Source: Phaeobacter sp. 11ANDIMAR09 | Lineage (GTDB): Bacteria; Pseudomonadota; Alphaproteobacteria; Rhodobacterales; Rhodobacteraceae | DNA: 64,000 nt | Reading direction: 5' to 3' | Assembly: GCF_001294455.1 (NCBI RefSeq) | Contig: NZ_LIKT01000019.1 | Coordinates: forward strand, 29,981 to 93,980 | Shown: in pieces, positions 1 to 7,613 of the stretch | Layout of the letters: each line of letters opens with the position of its first letter | Numbering within the stretch: the first letter of the stretch is position 1 | Notes under the pieces: model-generated | What the model was told of the DNA's origin: nothing | What the model saw: only the letters and a program-made list of their open reading frames with translations | Databases searched by the model: none | Program-made: the position numbers and the translations under genes

Positions 1-2
1 GC

Positions 3-947
3 CTGGCCCGTATCACCGGCCTGGTCGGAGCTGCCGCCTCGCTTGCCCTGGTGGTTGGGCTGGGGGTCTGGGGCTATCAGCTGGTCATGCGCGATGTCAG
101 CGGGGTTCCCGTGGTGCGCGCAGTAGAAGGCCCGATGCGGACGCAGCCCGAGAACCCTGGCGGCAGCCAGGCAGACTATCAGGGCCTTGCGGTGAATTCT
201 GTAGCCGCAAATGGCACCGCCGAAGCCGCCGCTGACCGGGTGACCCTGGCTCCGCAGCCTATCGAGCTGTCGCAGGATGATCAGCCCATGTCGCGCCTCT
301 CGGCCCCAGAAGCGGATGTTCCCCCACGGGTGATCGGCCAAGGCGCTGAACCCGCAGCTCCCCAGGTTTCCGAAGCCTCTGTCACCGCCTATCAGAATGG
401 CGATATCGATGCCCTGGTGGCTGAACTTACCGATGGTGTGGCGCCGATTACTGGTGACCCGGCCCAGGACGGGGCTGTAGCAGCGCCGTCGATTGTGCAG
501 CCTGAACCCTTGCAACCTGTTGAGATCGCTGCAATTGGCTCGCCAACTGCGCCCTCTTCAGCTCTGCGGAATGCGCCAGGTGTCAAAATCTCGTTGCGCC
601 CAAACCTGCGGCCCGCACGGTTTAGCCCTGCTGTGGCCCAAACTACCCCCGGGAGTGGTCGCGCCACTTTGGAGGTGGATCCCAATAGTCTTCCGGTCGG
701 CACCCGCCTTGCGCAGCTCGGAGCCTATGAAAGCGCCGCCGTGGCGCGCGCGGAATGGGACCGGATCTACAATCGCTTTGAGGACTATCTGCAGGGCAAG
801 ACCCGGGTGATCCAGCGTGCTGAAAGCGGTGGGCGCACCTTCTATCGTCTGCGCGCCATGGGCTTTGACGGGCTTTCGGATGCACGCCGGTTCTGCTCGG
901 CTCTGGTCGCGGGTAAGGCGGACTGTATTCCGGTGACAACTCGTTGA
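3..947 (+). CDS. SPOR-domain membrane protein (5' end outside window)
   Basis: The frame is open from the left edge, so the true start lies upstream. The visible N-terminus is a hydrophobic segment (about residues 1-25 of the visible part), consistent with a single membrane anchor. A long Pro/Ala/Glu-rich linker follows, and the last 75 or so residues resemble a SPOR domain (VGTRLAQLGAYES ... TFYRLRAMGF), which in known families binds denuded septal peptidoglycan. It probably sits in the inner membrane with SPOR in the periplasm, acting in division or envelope work. Its TGA overlaps the nagZ ATG (TGATG), so the two are likely translationally coupled. In Rhodobacterales this protein usually lies between argS and nagZ. 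Confidence 0.85.
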   Translation: MARITGLVGAAASLALVVGLGVWGYQLVMRDVSGVPVVRAVEGPMRTQPENPGGSQADYQGLAVNSVAANGTAEAAADRVTLAPQPIELSQDDQPMSRLSAPEADVPPRVIGQGAEPAAPQVSEASVTAYQNGDIDALVAELTDGVAPITGDPAQDGAVAAPSIVQPEPLQPVEIAAIGSPTAPSSALRNAPGVKISLRPNLRPARFSPAVAQTTPGSGRATLEVDPNSLPVGTRLAQLGAYESAAVARAEWDRIYNRFEDYLQGKTRVIQRAESGGRTFYRLRAMGFDGLSDARRFCSALVAGKADCIPVTTR

Positions 948-1951
948 TGACCTGCGGTGCTACCATTCTGGATGCCACTGGGCTGGCCCTGACTGCGGAA
1001 GAAAAGGCCTTCTTTCGCGACGCCGACCCCTTTGGCTTCATTCTCTTTGCCCGCAATATCGAGAGTGCCGACCAGGTTCGCGCTCTCTGCGCCGAGCTGC
1101 GCGAGTCTGTGGGTCGTGATTGCCTCATCACAATCGACCAAGAGGGCGGCAGGGTTCAACGCCTGCGCAGCCCACTCGCCCGTGACTGGATGGCGCCATT
1201 GGACCATGTCAAACAGGCGGGCGACGGGGCTGAGCGGGCGATGTATCTGCGCTACCGTCTTATTGCGCAGGAACTGTTGGATCTTGGGGTTGATAGCAAC
1301 TGCGCCCCCGTTGGCGATCTGGCAACACCGGACACGCATCCGTTTCTAAGGAACCGCTGCTACGGTGACCGCCCCAAACAGGTGGTCCGTCTGGCGCGCG
1401 CAGCCGCCCAGGCGCATCTGGACGGTGGGGTTCTTCCGGTTCTGAAACATATGCCAGGCCACGGCCGCTCGGTACTGGACAGTCACAAAGATCTACCGCA
1501 TGTCACGGCCCCGCTTGATACACTTCAGGAGCATGATTTTGCCGTTTTTTCCGGCCTTTCTGATTTGCCCTTGGGGATGACAGCACATCTGGTCTTTGAG
1601 GCGCTGGATGATCAACCTGCCACGGTTTCGCACAAGGTTGTGCAGATGATCCGCCGCGATATCGGTTTTGGTGGTTTGATCATGACCGATGATATTTCAA
1701 TGAAAGCCCTGGCTGGAACTCCGAGTGAAAAGGCCGCAGCCGCGCGTCGTGCGGGCTGTGATCTGGTGCTGTTTTGCAATGCGTCCCTGGCAGAGCGGCG
1801 CGCCGTGGCAGAGGCTGCAGGCAGGCTGGACCAGGCAGGGCAGGAGCGTGCCAATGCGGCCATGGCGCAGCGCCAAGCCCCCATCGCGCTTGACACCGAA
1901 GCCGCCGAGGCCGAACTTACCGCCTTGATGGGCGGAAAGGTCTATGTCTGA
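947..1951 (+). CDS. nagZ: Beta-N-acetylhexosaminidase NagZ (GH3)
   Basis: This is a cytoplasmic glycoside hydrolase family 3 enzyme that removes N-acetylglucosamine from anhydromuropeptides in peptidoglycan recycling. The 334-residue protein shows the GH3 barrel signature with KHMPGHG (family consensus KHFPGHG, containing the loop His acid/base region) and MTDDISM carrying the Asp nucleophile. TIDQEGGRV near residue 60 is also typical. An in-frame TTG lies one codon upstream at 944, but the ATG at 947 overlapping the preceding stop is preferred. The gene overlaps scpA by 8 bases. A partner recycling gene, anmK, is elsewhere in the window at 19791. Confidence 0.95.
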   Translation: MTCGATILDATGLALTAEEKAFFRDADPFGFILFARNIESADQVRALCAELRESVGRDCLITIDQEGGRVQRLRSPLARDWMAPLDHVKQAGDGAERAMYLRYRLIAQELLDLGVDSNCAPVGDLATPDTHPFLRNRCYGDRPKQVVRLARAAAQAHLDGGVLPVLKHMPGHGRSVLDSHKDLPHVTAPLDTLQEHDFAVFSGLSDLPLGMTAHLVFEALDDQPATVSHKVVQMIRRDIGFGGLIMTDDISMKALAGTPSEKAAAARRAGCDLVLFCNASLAERRAVAEAAGRLDQAGQERANAAMAQRQAPIALDTEAAEAELTALMGGKVYV

Positions 1952-2741
1952 ACAAAATCTGTTTCACGAGGTCACGGCGCAGTCTGTGGAGGAACGGCTA
2001 GCAGCCGAAGCCTTGATTGTTGATGTCGATGGCTTTGAAGGGCCGCTCGACCTGTTGCTGACGCTGTCGCGGACGCAGAAGGTAGATCTGCGTCGGATCT
2101 CTGTGTTGGAGCTGGCCCGGCAATATCTGACATTTGTCGATCATGCTAAGGAGCTGCGCATCGAACTGGCGGCTGACTATCTGGTGATGGCGGCCTGGTT
2201 AGCCTATTTGAAATCACGGCTGCTGCTGCCGCCTGATCCCAGCGAAGAGGGGCCGTCGGGGGCCGAACTTGCAGCGCATCTGGCCTTTCAGCTGGAACGC
2301 CTGCAGGCGATGCGCGATGCGGCGGCCCGCCTGATGGGGCGGGATCAGCTGGGGCGTGATTTCTTTGTGCGGGGCCAGAACCAGGATATTCAGCGGATAC
2401 GGACCGTGACCTATTCCGCCAACCTTCTGGACCTGATGCAGGGCTATGCCCGCATCCGCACCAAGGATGATTTCCGCCCCTTTGTGATGGACCGTGACAG
2501 TGTCTTTACCATGGAAGAAGCGCTGGAGCGCATGCGAAGTTTGATAGGTTTTACAGGAAGCTGGACCGATATGCTTAGCTATTTGCCCGATGGCTGGCAC
2601 AAGGACCCGGTCAAGCGGCGGTCGGCTACGGCGGCAACCTTTGCCGCCTCCTTACAGCTGGTCAAGGAAGGGCGGCTCGAAATCCGCCAAAGCGATAACT
2701 TTGCGCCCATTCAGCTGCGCAGTCTGGATGAGGAGAGCTGA
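1944..2741 (+). CDS. scpA: Segregation and condensation protein A (kleisin)
   Basis: ScpA is the kleisin subunit that bridges SMC heads in the bacterial condensin Smc-ScpA-ScpB. The 265-residue product has the hallmark N-terminal segment FEGPLDLLLTLSR and a helix LAADYLVMAAWLAYLKSRLLLP, followed by the usual acidic middle and a C-terminal winged-helix-like end. It overlaps nagZ by 8 bases and its stop overlaps the scpB ATG, so scpA and scpB are almost certainly co-translated. Length and order fit the family well. Confidence 0.96.
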   Translation: MSEQNLFHEVTAQSVEERLAAEALIVDVDGFEGPLDLLLTLSRTQKVDLRRISVLELARQYLTFVDHAKELRIELAADYLVMAAWLAYLKSRLLLPPDPSEEGPSGAELAAHLAFQLERLQAMRDAAARLMGRDQLGRDFFVRGQNQDIQRIRTVTYSANLLDLMQGYARIRTKDDFRPFVMDRDSVFTMEEALERMRSLIGFTGSWTDMLSYLPDGWHKDPVKRRSATAATFAASLQLVKEGRLEIRQSDNFAPIQLRSLDEES

Positions 2742-3415
2742 TGCAACCCGAAAGCCCCCGAGCGGTCAGTGAGCCGCATAGTGACAGCGACAGCCTGTTT
2801 GATGCCCCGCCAATCGCGGAGCAGGAGCGCATGGTCGAAGCAGTGCTTTTTGCCAGCGCCACCCCGGTGACCCTGCGCGATCTTGAAGGGCGGATGCCGC
2901 ATGGGTGCACCCCGGCAGCGGCACTGGAACATCTGCGCAAACGCTACGAGGGGCGCGGGGTGCGGGTCGTGCAGGTGGGCGAGGCCTGGGCTATCCGGAC
3001 CGCACCTGATCTTGGGTTTTTGATGCAAAAGGAAATCGTCGAGACCCGCAAGTTGAGCCGAGCCGCGATCGAAACCTTGGCGATTATTGCCTATCACCAG
3101 CCGGTGACACGTGCCGAAATCGAGGAAATTCGCGGGGTTTCTGTGTCGCGTGGCACGGTGGATCAGCTGCTAGAGATGGAGTGGATCCGCATCGGGCGCC
3201 GCCGGATGACGCCGGGGCGACCAGTGACCTTTGTGGTGACGCCAGTGTTCCTCGATCATTTTGGCCTGGAAAGCGCCCGAGATTTGCCGGGGCTCAAGGA
3301 GCTGCGTGCAGCTGGCCTGTTGGAAAACAGACCACCTCCGGGCAGCCTGCCCTTGGGGCAGGGCGGTGATGACGGCGATGAGGATGCGGATCAGCCCGAA
3401 CTGTTTGGCGAGTAA
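2741..3415 (+). CDS. scpB: Segregation and condensation protein B
   Basis: ScpB dimerises through winged-helix domains and completes the Smc condensin complex. The 224-residue product contains the conserved stretch TRKLSRAAIETLAIIAYHQPVTRAEIEEIRG split over residues 105-135, plus VSRGTVDQLLE, both diagnostic of ScpB. The C-terminus is acidic and probably disordered. The start ATG overlaps the scpA stop (TGATG). In many Rhodobacterales tatA follows scpB; here a small unknown gene follows after 143 bases instead. Confidence 0.95.
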   Translation: MQPESPRAVSEPHSDSDSLFDAPPIAEQERMVEAVLFASATPVTLRDLEGRMPHGCTPAAALEHLRKRYEGRGVRVVQVGEAWAIRTAPDLGFLMQKEIVETRKLSRAAIETLAIIAYHQPVTRAEIEEIRGVSVSRGTVDQLLEMEWIRIGRRRMTPGRPVTFVVTPVFLDHFGLESARDLPGLKELRAAGLLENRPPPGSLPLGQGGDDGDEDADQPELFGE

Positions 3416-3558
3416 AACTGCCTGAGGCGCCATGTCGCTTGTATCAGTGTGCGGCGCCAAGGAATTGCCAGATTGTTCTGTTAGGTAGAGACCGACGCGG
3501 GGCCACATGCGGTCTCGCCCTGGGGCGACCATGAAAGCGCTGGAGTGGGAAAACGGGT

Positions 3559-3783
3559 ATGAACCTTGATATGATTGTAAAAATGGTGATGCGGCGTCTT
3601 TTGGGTAAGGCGGTGAATGCCGGAGTAGATGCGGGGCTTGGGGCTCTTTCCGGGCGTAAGTCACGTCGGTCTGGTCACGAGGGCCGCGCACAGGCGGAAA
3701 CTCCGGCCGAAGCTGAGGCCCGCGCTGAGCGCGAACGGATTCGCGAAATCAGGCAGGCGCGTCGGGCACGGCGGAATTCCTAA
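3559..3783 (+). CDS. Small basic hypothetical protein (74 aa)
   Basis: I do not recognise a family. The N-terminal 32 residues are amphipathic with a GxxxGxG-like pattern (NAGVDAGLGALSG), which could be a membrane-associated helix; the rest is highly charged and arginine-rich with a coiled-coil-like AEAEARAERERIREIRQARRARR run. The reading frame is fully open and the start follows a GGGAAAACGGGT purine-rich stretch. The 3' end overlaps the convergent MFS gene by 35 bases. Similar short Arg-rich proteins are often annotated as hypothetical in roseobacters, which supports but does not prove it. Confidence 0.6.
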   Translation: MNLDMIVKMVMRRLLGKAVNAGVDAGLGALSGRKSRRSGHEGRAQAETPAEAEARAERERIREIRQARRARRNS

Positions 3784-4960
3784 CCTCTGATCTGGGAAGG
3801 TGGCGCAGACTCACAGCGGCTTCAACCGCTTCGAAGAGGCACAGCAGTGCTGATAGAGCCAAACAGCCCATGAGCCCCCAAAGAGGGAAAATCAGCCCGC
3901 CCACGAAGGGGGCGGTAAAGACGCAGAGATAGGTGATCGTGCTATAGAGCCCCATGATCGCGCCGCGTTGCCCCGGATCCAGGATTGTCAGCCTTGCCAC
4001 CAACAGGTTGAGGCCAAGATGCTGAAAGATCCCCCAGATCAGCGAAAAGATCAGCAGCAGCAGGTAATCCGCTGAGGTGGCAAGCATTCCCAGATAGGTC
4101 AGCGCGATCAGTACAAAGACGGGTGGTGTCGCCCGCGCCAGCCCCAGCCGGTCCAACAGCGGATCAAAGAGCACAGCCAGCCCAAAACCAATGCCATAAA
4201 ACAGCGGCAGCAGCCCGGCCTGCGCGGTGCTGAGACCCAGAGTAAGGGTTACATGTGCGCCGGTGAAAAAATAGGTGGCATAAAAGCTGAGCATCAGCAG
4301 GCTGGAGGCCAGAAGGCCGCGGCGCATTCCCGGCACCCGTAGGGCCGTCAGTGGCGAGCTGGCTTGCGAGCCAAGGCCAGAGGCCATCCGCCCCATCCGC
4401 GCCGAACTGAGCCAGAGCAGGGCGGCCAGCCCTGCGAGCGCGAGATAGACCAGACGCCACCCCGCGAGATCCGCGAGCCAAGCGCTGAGACTGACGCCCA
4501 GCACCATGGAAAGCGTCCAGCCGGTGAGCACCAATCCGACAACCCGCGCTTCACGTCCGCGTGGCGCGATGACGGCGGCGAGCGTATAGATTGACGGCAG
4601 CGCTGCGCCCCCGGCCAATCCGCATAGAACCTGTGCCGTGATCAACCCCCAAAGACCGGGCGCAGCAGAACTTGCCGCAAGCCCCAGGGCTAGGACCAAA
4701 AGTGCATAGCGCAATAGCCGCCCGGCTCCAATGCGATCTCCCAAAGGGGCCAGCGTCAGCGCGGCGGCAGCAACGCCCAGCCCATAGGCGCTGGCAGCCT
4801 GCATGACCTCACTCGGATTGGCATCCACTTCACTGCCAACAGCCAGAACCAGCGGCGACAACAACAGCGAATTTGAACCGACAATGCCGATGGCGCTCAT
4901 CAAGATCGCGATTGACTGCCAGAGCGCTGGTTGGGTCGAGGATGAAGGGGAAGTGGTCAT
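3749..4960 (-). CDS. Major facilitator superfamily transporter
   Basis: A 403-residue integral membrane protein with about 12 hydrophobic segments and the MFS loop 2-3 motif region APLGDRIGAGRLLRYALL. It resembles drug/metabolite exporters of the DHA1 type; substrate unknown. The gene is divergent from an Lrp/AsnC-family regulator beginning 126 bases away, a layout in which the regulator commonly controls the transporter, often for amino acid or related compound export. The 3' end overlaps the facing 74-residue gene by 35 bases, so the two transcripts would be antisense there. Confidence 0.88.
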   Translation of the reverse strand: MTTSPSSSTQPALWQSIAILMSAIGIVGSNSLLLSPLVLAVGSEVDANPSEVMQAASAYGLGVAAAALTLAPLGDRIGAGRLLRYALLVLALGLAASSAAPGLWGLITAQVLCGLAGGAALPSIYTLAAVIAPRGREARVVGLVLTGWTLSMVLGVSLSAWLADLAGWRLVYLALAGLAALLWLSSARMGRMASGLGSQASSPLTALRVPGMRRGLLASSLLMLSFYATYFFTGAHVTLTLGLSTAQAGLLPLFYGIGFGLAVLFDPLLDRLGLARATPPVFVLIALTYLGMLATSADYLLLLIFSLIWGIFQHLGLNLLVARLTILDPGQRGAIMGLYSTITYLCVFTAPFVGGLIFPLWGLMGCLALSALLCLFEAVEAAVSLRHLPRSEVRNSAVPDAPA

Positions 4961-4980
4961 AGGGAATGGTCCGATACATC

Positions 4981-5019
4981 TATTCTGTTTTTCCCCTTAA
5001 ATGCCTTATAGTATTCTGT
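4981..5019. promoter_or_regulatory. Candidate operator: two TATTCTGT direct repeats between exporter and Lrp-type gene
   Basis: The AT-richer divergent promoter region contains TATTCTGT at 4981-4988 and again at 5012-5019, start-to-start spacing 31 bases, close to three helical turns. Multiple in-phase sites are typical for Lrp/AsnC octamers. Assignment is inference from position; no consensus was tested. Confidence 0.3.
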
Positions 5020-5086
5020 GAAGGCCGTTCTGAAAAGAGATGTGAAATTACAGATATCATTCGGGCGGGTGCTCAGGAGGCTGCAG

Positions 5087-5563
5087 ATGGATGCCATAGA
5101 CAGAAGAATATTAGGTGAGCTGAGCCGAGATGCCACGCAATCCTATGCTAGAATCAGCGCCAGCGTTGGCCTCTCTGCTCCGGCTGTACACGAGCGGGTC
5201 AAACGGATGCGCGCCGCGGGGGTAATCCGCTCCACCGTCGCGCAGTTGGACGGTGCTGCCGTCGGCAAGCCGCTCCTGGCCTTTATCCATGTTGACACCA
5301 TCGGCTGGGGCAAGACTGCGGAGCTGATGGCGTTGGAGGGCTGGCCAGAGGTTGAGGAAATACATACATCAACCGGCGATACCTGCCTGATCCTCAAGGT
5401 GCGCGTGGCCTCACCGCAGGCACTGGAGGGGCTGTTGGCGCAGATCTACGATGTCCAAGGGGTGCGGGGAACGCGCACCTATATGACGCTCTCCACGCGT
5501 TTAGAGCGCAGTGTGCAGGCCGAGATTTCACCGGATCTATCAGAAGGGGTGTTTGTAAAGTGA
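5087..5563 (+). CDS. Lrp/AsnC family transcriptional regulator
   Basis: The 158-residue protein begins MDAIDRRILGELSRD, the usual start of Lrp/AsnC regulators, with a winged-helix DNA-binding domain (about residues 1-60; SASVGLSAPAVHERVKRM is the recognition region) and a C-terminal RAM/effector domain ending near YMTLSTRLE. The start was moved 69 bases into the open frame because a strong AGGAGG site (5074-5080) sits 6-7 bases before ATG 5087. It is divergent from the MFS exporter gene and probably regulates it in response to an amino acid. Confidence 0.92.
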   Translation: MDAIDRRILGELSRDATQSYARISASVGLSAPAVHERVKRMRAAGVIRSTVAQLDGAAVGKPLLAFIHVDTIGWGKTAELMALEGWPEVEEIHTSTGDTCLILKVRVASPQALEGLLAQIYDVQGVRGTRTYMTLSTRLERSVQAEISPDLSEGVFVK

Positions 5564-5570
5564 GTTGGGA

Positions 5571-6137
5571 TCAGTCGAGTAGACCCGTGTTCAGGAGGGT
5601 ATTGATCTCGGCATGGCTGCACAGCGTGACAACGGGCACCTGGGGACCAAAACGATCCAGGGCCTGTTCCAGTCGCGGTGCTTCGCAGCGTTCAAAGTTC
5701 CAGATGTAGGAGAGAAATGCGCGGTCCGGGAGCCTCTCTGCACAGCCCTCTGCCATGCCCATACGGGTCCTGCCATAGTTTTGAAGGACCCGCTTGGCGA
5801 TGCCAACAAGGGCGATACGGCGCGGCACCCGGACCCAGAGCACCAGGTCGGTTCGGGGCAGGCGTAGATCGAGGCTGGAGATGCTGATACCGTCCATGAT
5901 CCAGCGTTGGCCCCGAATCTTTTCGGCGATCAATCTGCGCTGACTAGGTTTGTCGCGTTGTTTCCAGCCGGGCAGCCAGCGGATGTCACGATCAATCGAG
6001 ATATAGTCGAAGCTTCCCTGCGTGCAGAGCTGCCGGGATAGGGTGGTTTTGCCACCGCCGCAGCAGCCAACGACCAGAAGGCGATTGGCTTGCTGCAACA
6101 GGGCTTTGGCATCAGAACGGGAAACATGGTTTGGCAT
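5571..6137 (-). CDS. P-loop NTPase of the adenylate-kinase/FlaR (topology modulation) type
   Basis: The 188-residue protein has a Walker A motif GCCGGGKTTLSR at about residues 24-35 and a short lid-less nucleotide kinase-like layout (IDRDIRWLPGWKQ; RWIMDGISI; DLVLWVRVPRRIALVGIAKRVL), like proteins annotated as DNA topology modulation protein FlaR or AAA family ATPase. The real substrate is not known for most members. It lies 110 bases downstream of the dCTP deaminase on the same strand and ends 7 bases from the convergent Lrp-type regulator. Confidence 0.75.
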   Translation of the reverse strand: MPNHVSRSDAKALLQQANRLLVVGCCGGGKTTLSRQLCTQGSFDYISIDRDIRWLPGWKQRDKPSQRRLIAEKIRGQRWIMDGISISSLDLRLPRTDLVLWVRVPRRIALVGIAKRVLQNYGRTRMGMAEGCAERLPDRAFLSYIWNFERCEAPRLEQALDRFGPQVPVVTLCSHAEINTLLNTGLLD

Positions 6138-6247
6138 TAGGTCCTCGGGGTTTTTGAAAATGACGGCAGAGCCCGGTTGGGTCGGCAGTCACCTGGCGAG
6201 GAACAGAGGCAAGGCGGCGCCTGTGCAGGCGCTGCCTTGAACCCGGT

Positions 6248-7327
6248 TTAGCTGGGTGATTTGAAATGTTTGGAGAGCTTGAGCCCTTGGCCCTGATAGT
6301 TGGAGGCAATCCCGGAGCCATAGAGCTGCTGGGGAAGCTCAGACATGCGTTCATAGACCAGACGGCCAACCACCTGGCCGTGTTCGAGCACAAAGGGCGC
6401 CTCGTGGCAACGCACTTCCAGAACGCCGCGTGAGCCTTTGCCGCCCGCAGCATCATGGCCAAAGCCGGGGTCAAAGAAGCCCGCGTAATGCACCCGGAAC
6501 TCGCCCACCATGGCCAGATAGGGCGCCATTTCGGCAGCATAGGCCGGTGGGATCTGAACCGCTTCGCGGCTGACCAGAATGTAAAAGGCGCCAGGGTCCA
6601 GGATGATGCGACCAGAGGTGCTCTGCACCTCCTCCCAATAGTCCTGCGGGTCGTATTCGCCGATTCGGTCCAGATCAATCACGCCAGTGTGTGGCTTGGC
6701 GCGATAGCCCACCAGATCAGAGCCCGGCAGGCGCAGATCAACAGAGAAGCCGAGCCCGTCTTCGATCAGGGCTTTGCCATCCACCAGCGGGCTTTGCTGG
6801 TGCAGCTCCGCAAGTTCCGCATCGCTCAGCACCGCCTGGCCCTGACGGAAACGGATTTGGTTCAGGCGCATGCCCGGGCGCACTAGGACCGAAAAGGAAC
6901 GCGGGCAGATCTCGGCATAAAGCGGGCCAGTGTAGCCGGGTTTGATCCTGTCGAATTCGACACCCCCATCGGTGATTGTCCGGGTGAGCAGGTCGAGCCG
7001 CCCGGTGGAGCTTTTGGCATTGGCCACTGCGGATACGTCTTTGGGAAGCGCCAGCCCCTCCATCAGGGGCACCAGATAGACGCAGCCTTTTTCCAAGACC
7101 GCGCCATTGGTCAGCTCAATACGATGCATCTCAAACTCGCCGATCCGGTCGGCAACGCTGCAATCCTGCCCGGCCAGAAAGGACGCGCGCACCCGGTACG
7201 CAACGCTGCCCAGCCGCAGATCCAGGCTGGCGGGCTGAACCTGACCTTCGACCAGGGGCTCCGCGAGAGTGATCTCGCCCCGGGTGAACATTTTTTCAAT
7301 CGCTTGGCTGGGTAGAACGCCGGTCAT
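6248..7327 (-). CDS. dcd: Double-length 2'-deoxycytidine 5'-triphosphate deaminase
   Basis: This enzyme would convert dCTP to dUTP and ammonia, feeding dTTP synthesis. At 359 residues it is about twice the length of the E. coli Dcd subunit (roughly 190). Both halves look like dUTPase/Dcd folds: the first has QPASLDLRLG and ANAKSSTGRLDL, the second has GFSVDLRLPG, EFRVHYAGFFDPGFGH and GVLEVRCHEAPF. This fused form is the known alphaproteobacterial family (PF06559). ATG 7327 is preceded by AGGA 8 bases upstream. The gene may be co-transcribed with the downstream P-loop protein. Confidence 0.92.
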   Translation of the reverse strand: MTGVLPSQAIEKMFTRGEITLAEPLVEGQVQPASLDLRLGSVAYRVRASFLAGQDCSVADRIGEFEMHRIELTNGAVLEKGCVYLVPLMEGLALPKDVSAVANAKSSTGRLDLLTRTITDGGVEFDRIKPGYTGPLYAEICPRSFSVLVRPGMRLNQIRFRQGQAVLSDAELAELHQQSPLVDGKALIEDGLGFSVDLRLPGSDLVGYRAKPHTGVIDLDRIGEYDPQDYWEEVQSTSGRIILDPGAFYILVSREAVQIPPAYAAEMAPYLAMVGEFRVHYAGFFDPGFGHDAAGGKGSRGVLEVRCHEAPFVLEHGQVVGRLVYERMSELPQQLYGSGIASNYQGQGLKLSKHFKSPS

Positions 7328-7421
7328 GGTCCATTTCCTTTGGCTTGGAAGTGCCTATAGTGCTGACCGATATCATCTCTTTAGGGTTTTGGCAAAACGG
7401 CAAGTGGGAGGGGCAGAATGC

Positions 7422-7462
7422 AAAAAAACCGTTTGAATGCAAAGCACTCAAACGGTTTTTTT
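7422..7462 (-). terminator. Intrinsic terminator of tRNA-Pro (bidirectional)
   Basis: Inverted repeat AAACCGTTTGA ... TCAAACGGTTT flanked by A7 on one side and T7 on the other lies directly after the tRNA 3' CCA on the minus strand. It can terminate in both directions and so also isolates the dcd gene. Confidence 0.88.
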
Positions 7463-7538
7463 GGTCGGGCTAGCAGGACTCGAACCTGCGACCTTCCGTC
7501 CCCCAGACGGACGCGCTACCAGGCTGCGCCATAGCCCG
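7462..7538 (-). tRNA. tRNA-Pro, anticodon GGG
   Basis: The 77-base sequence folds as a cloverleaf on the minus strand: acceptor CGGGCTA/TAGCCCG, D stem GCGC, anticodon stem TCCGT/ACGGA with loop CTGGGGG (anticodon GGG), T arm GCAGG TTCGAGT CCTGC, discriminator A and an encoded CCA end. It decodes CCC/CCU proline codons. A strong terminator follows immediately. Confidence 0.97.
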
Positions 7539-7613
7539 CTGATGACGGGTTCTACTGTATTTCCCGGCGGGGGCAAGGGGGTATTTCCGGTTTTTTTCTG
7601 TGGCAGTAGATTT

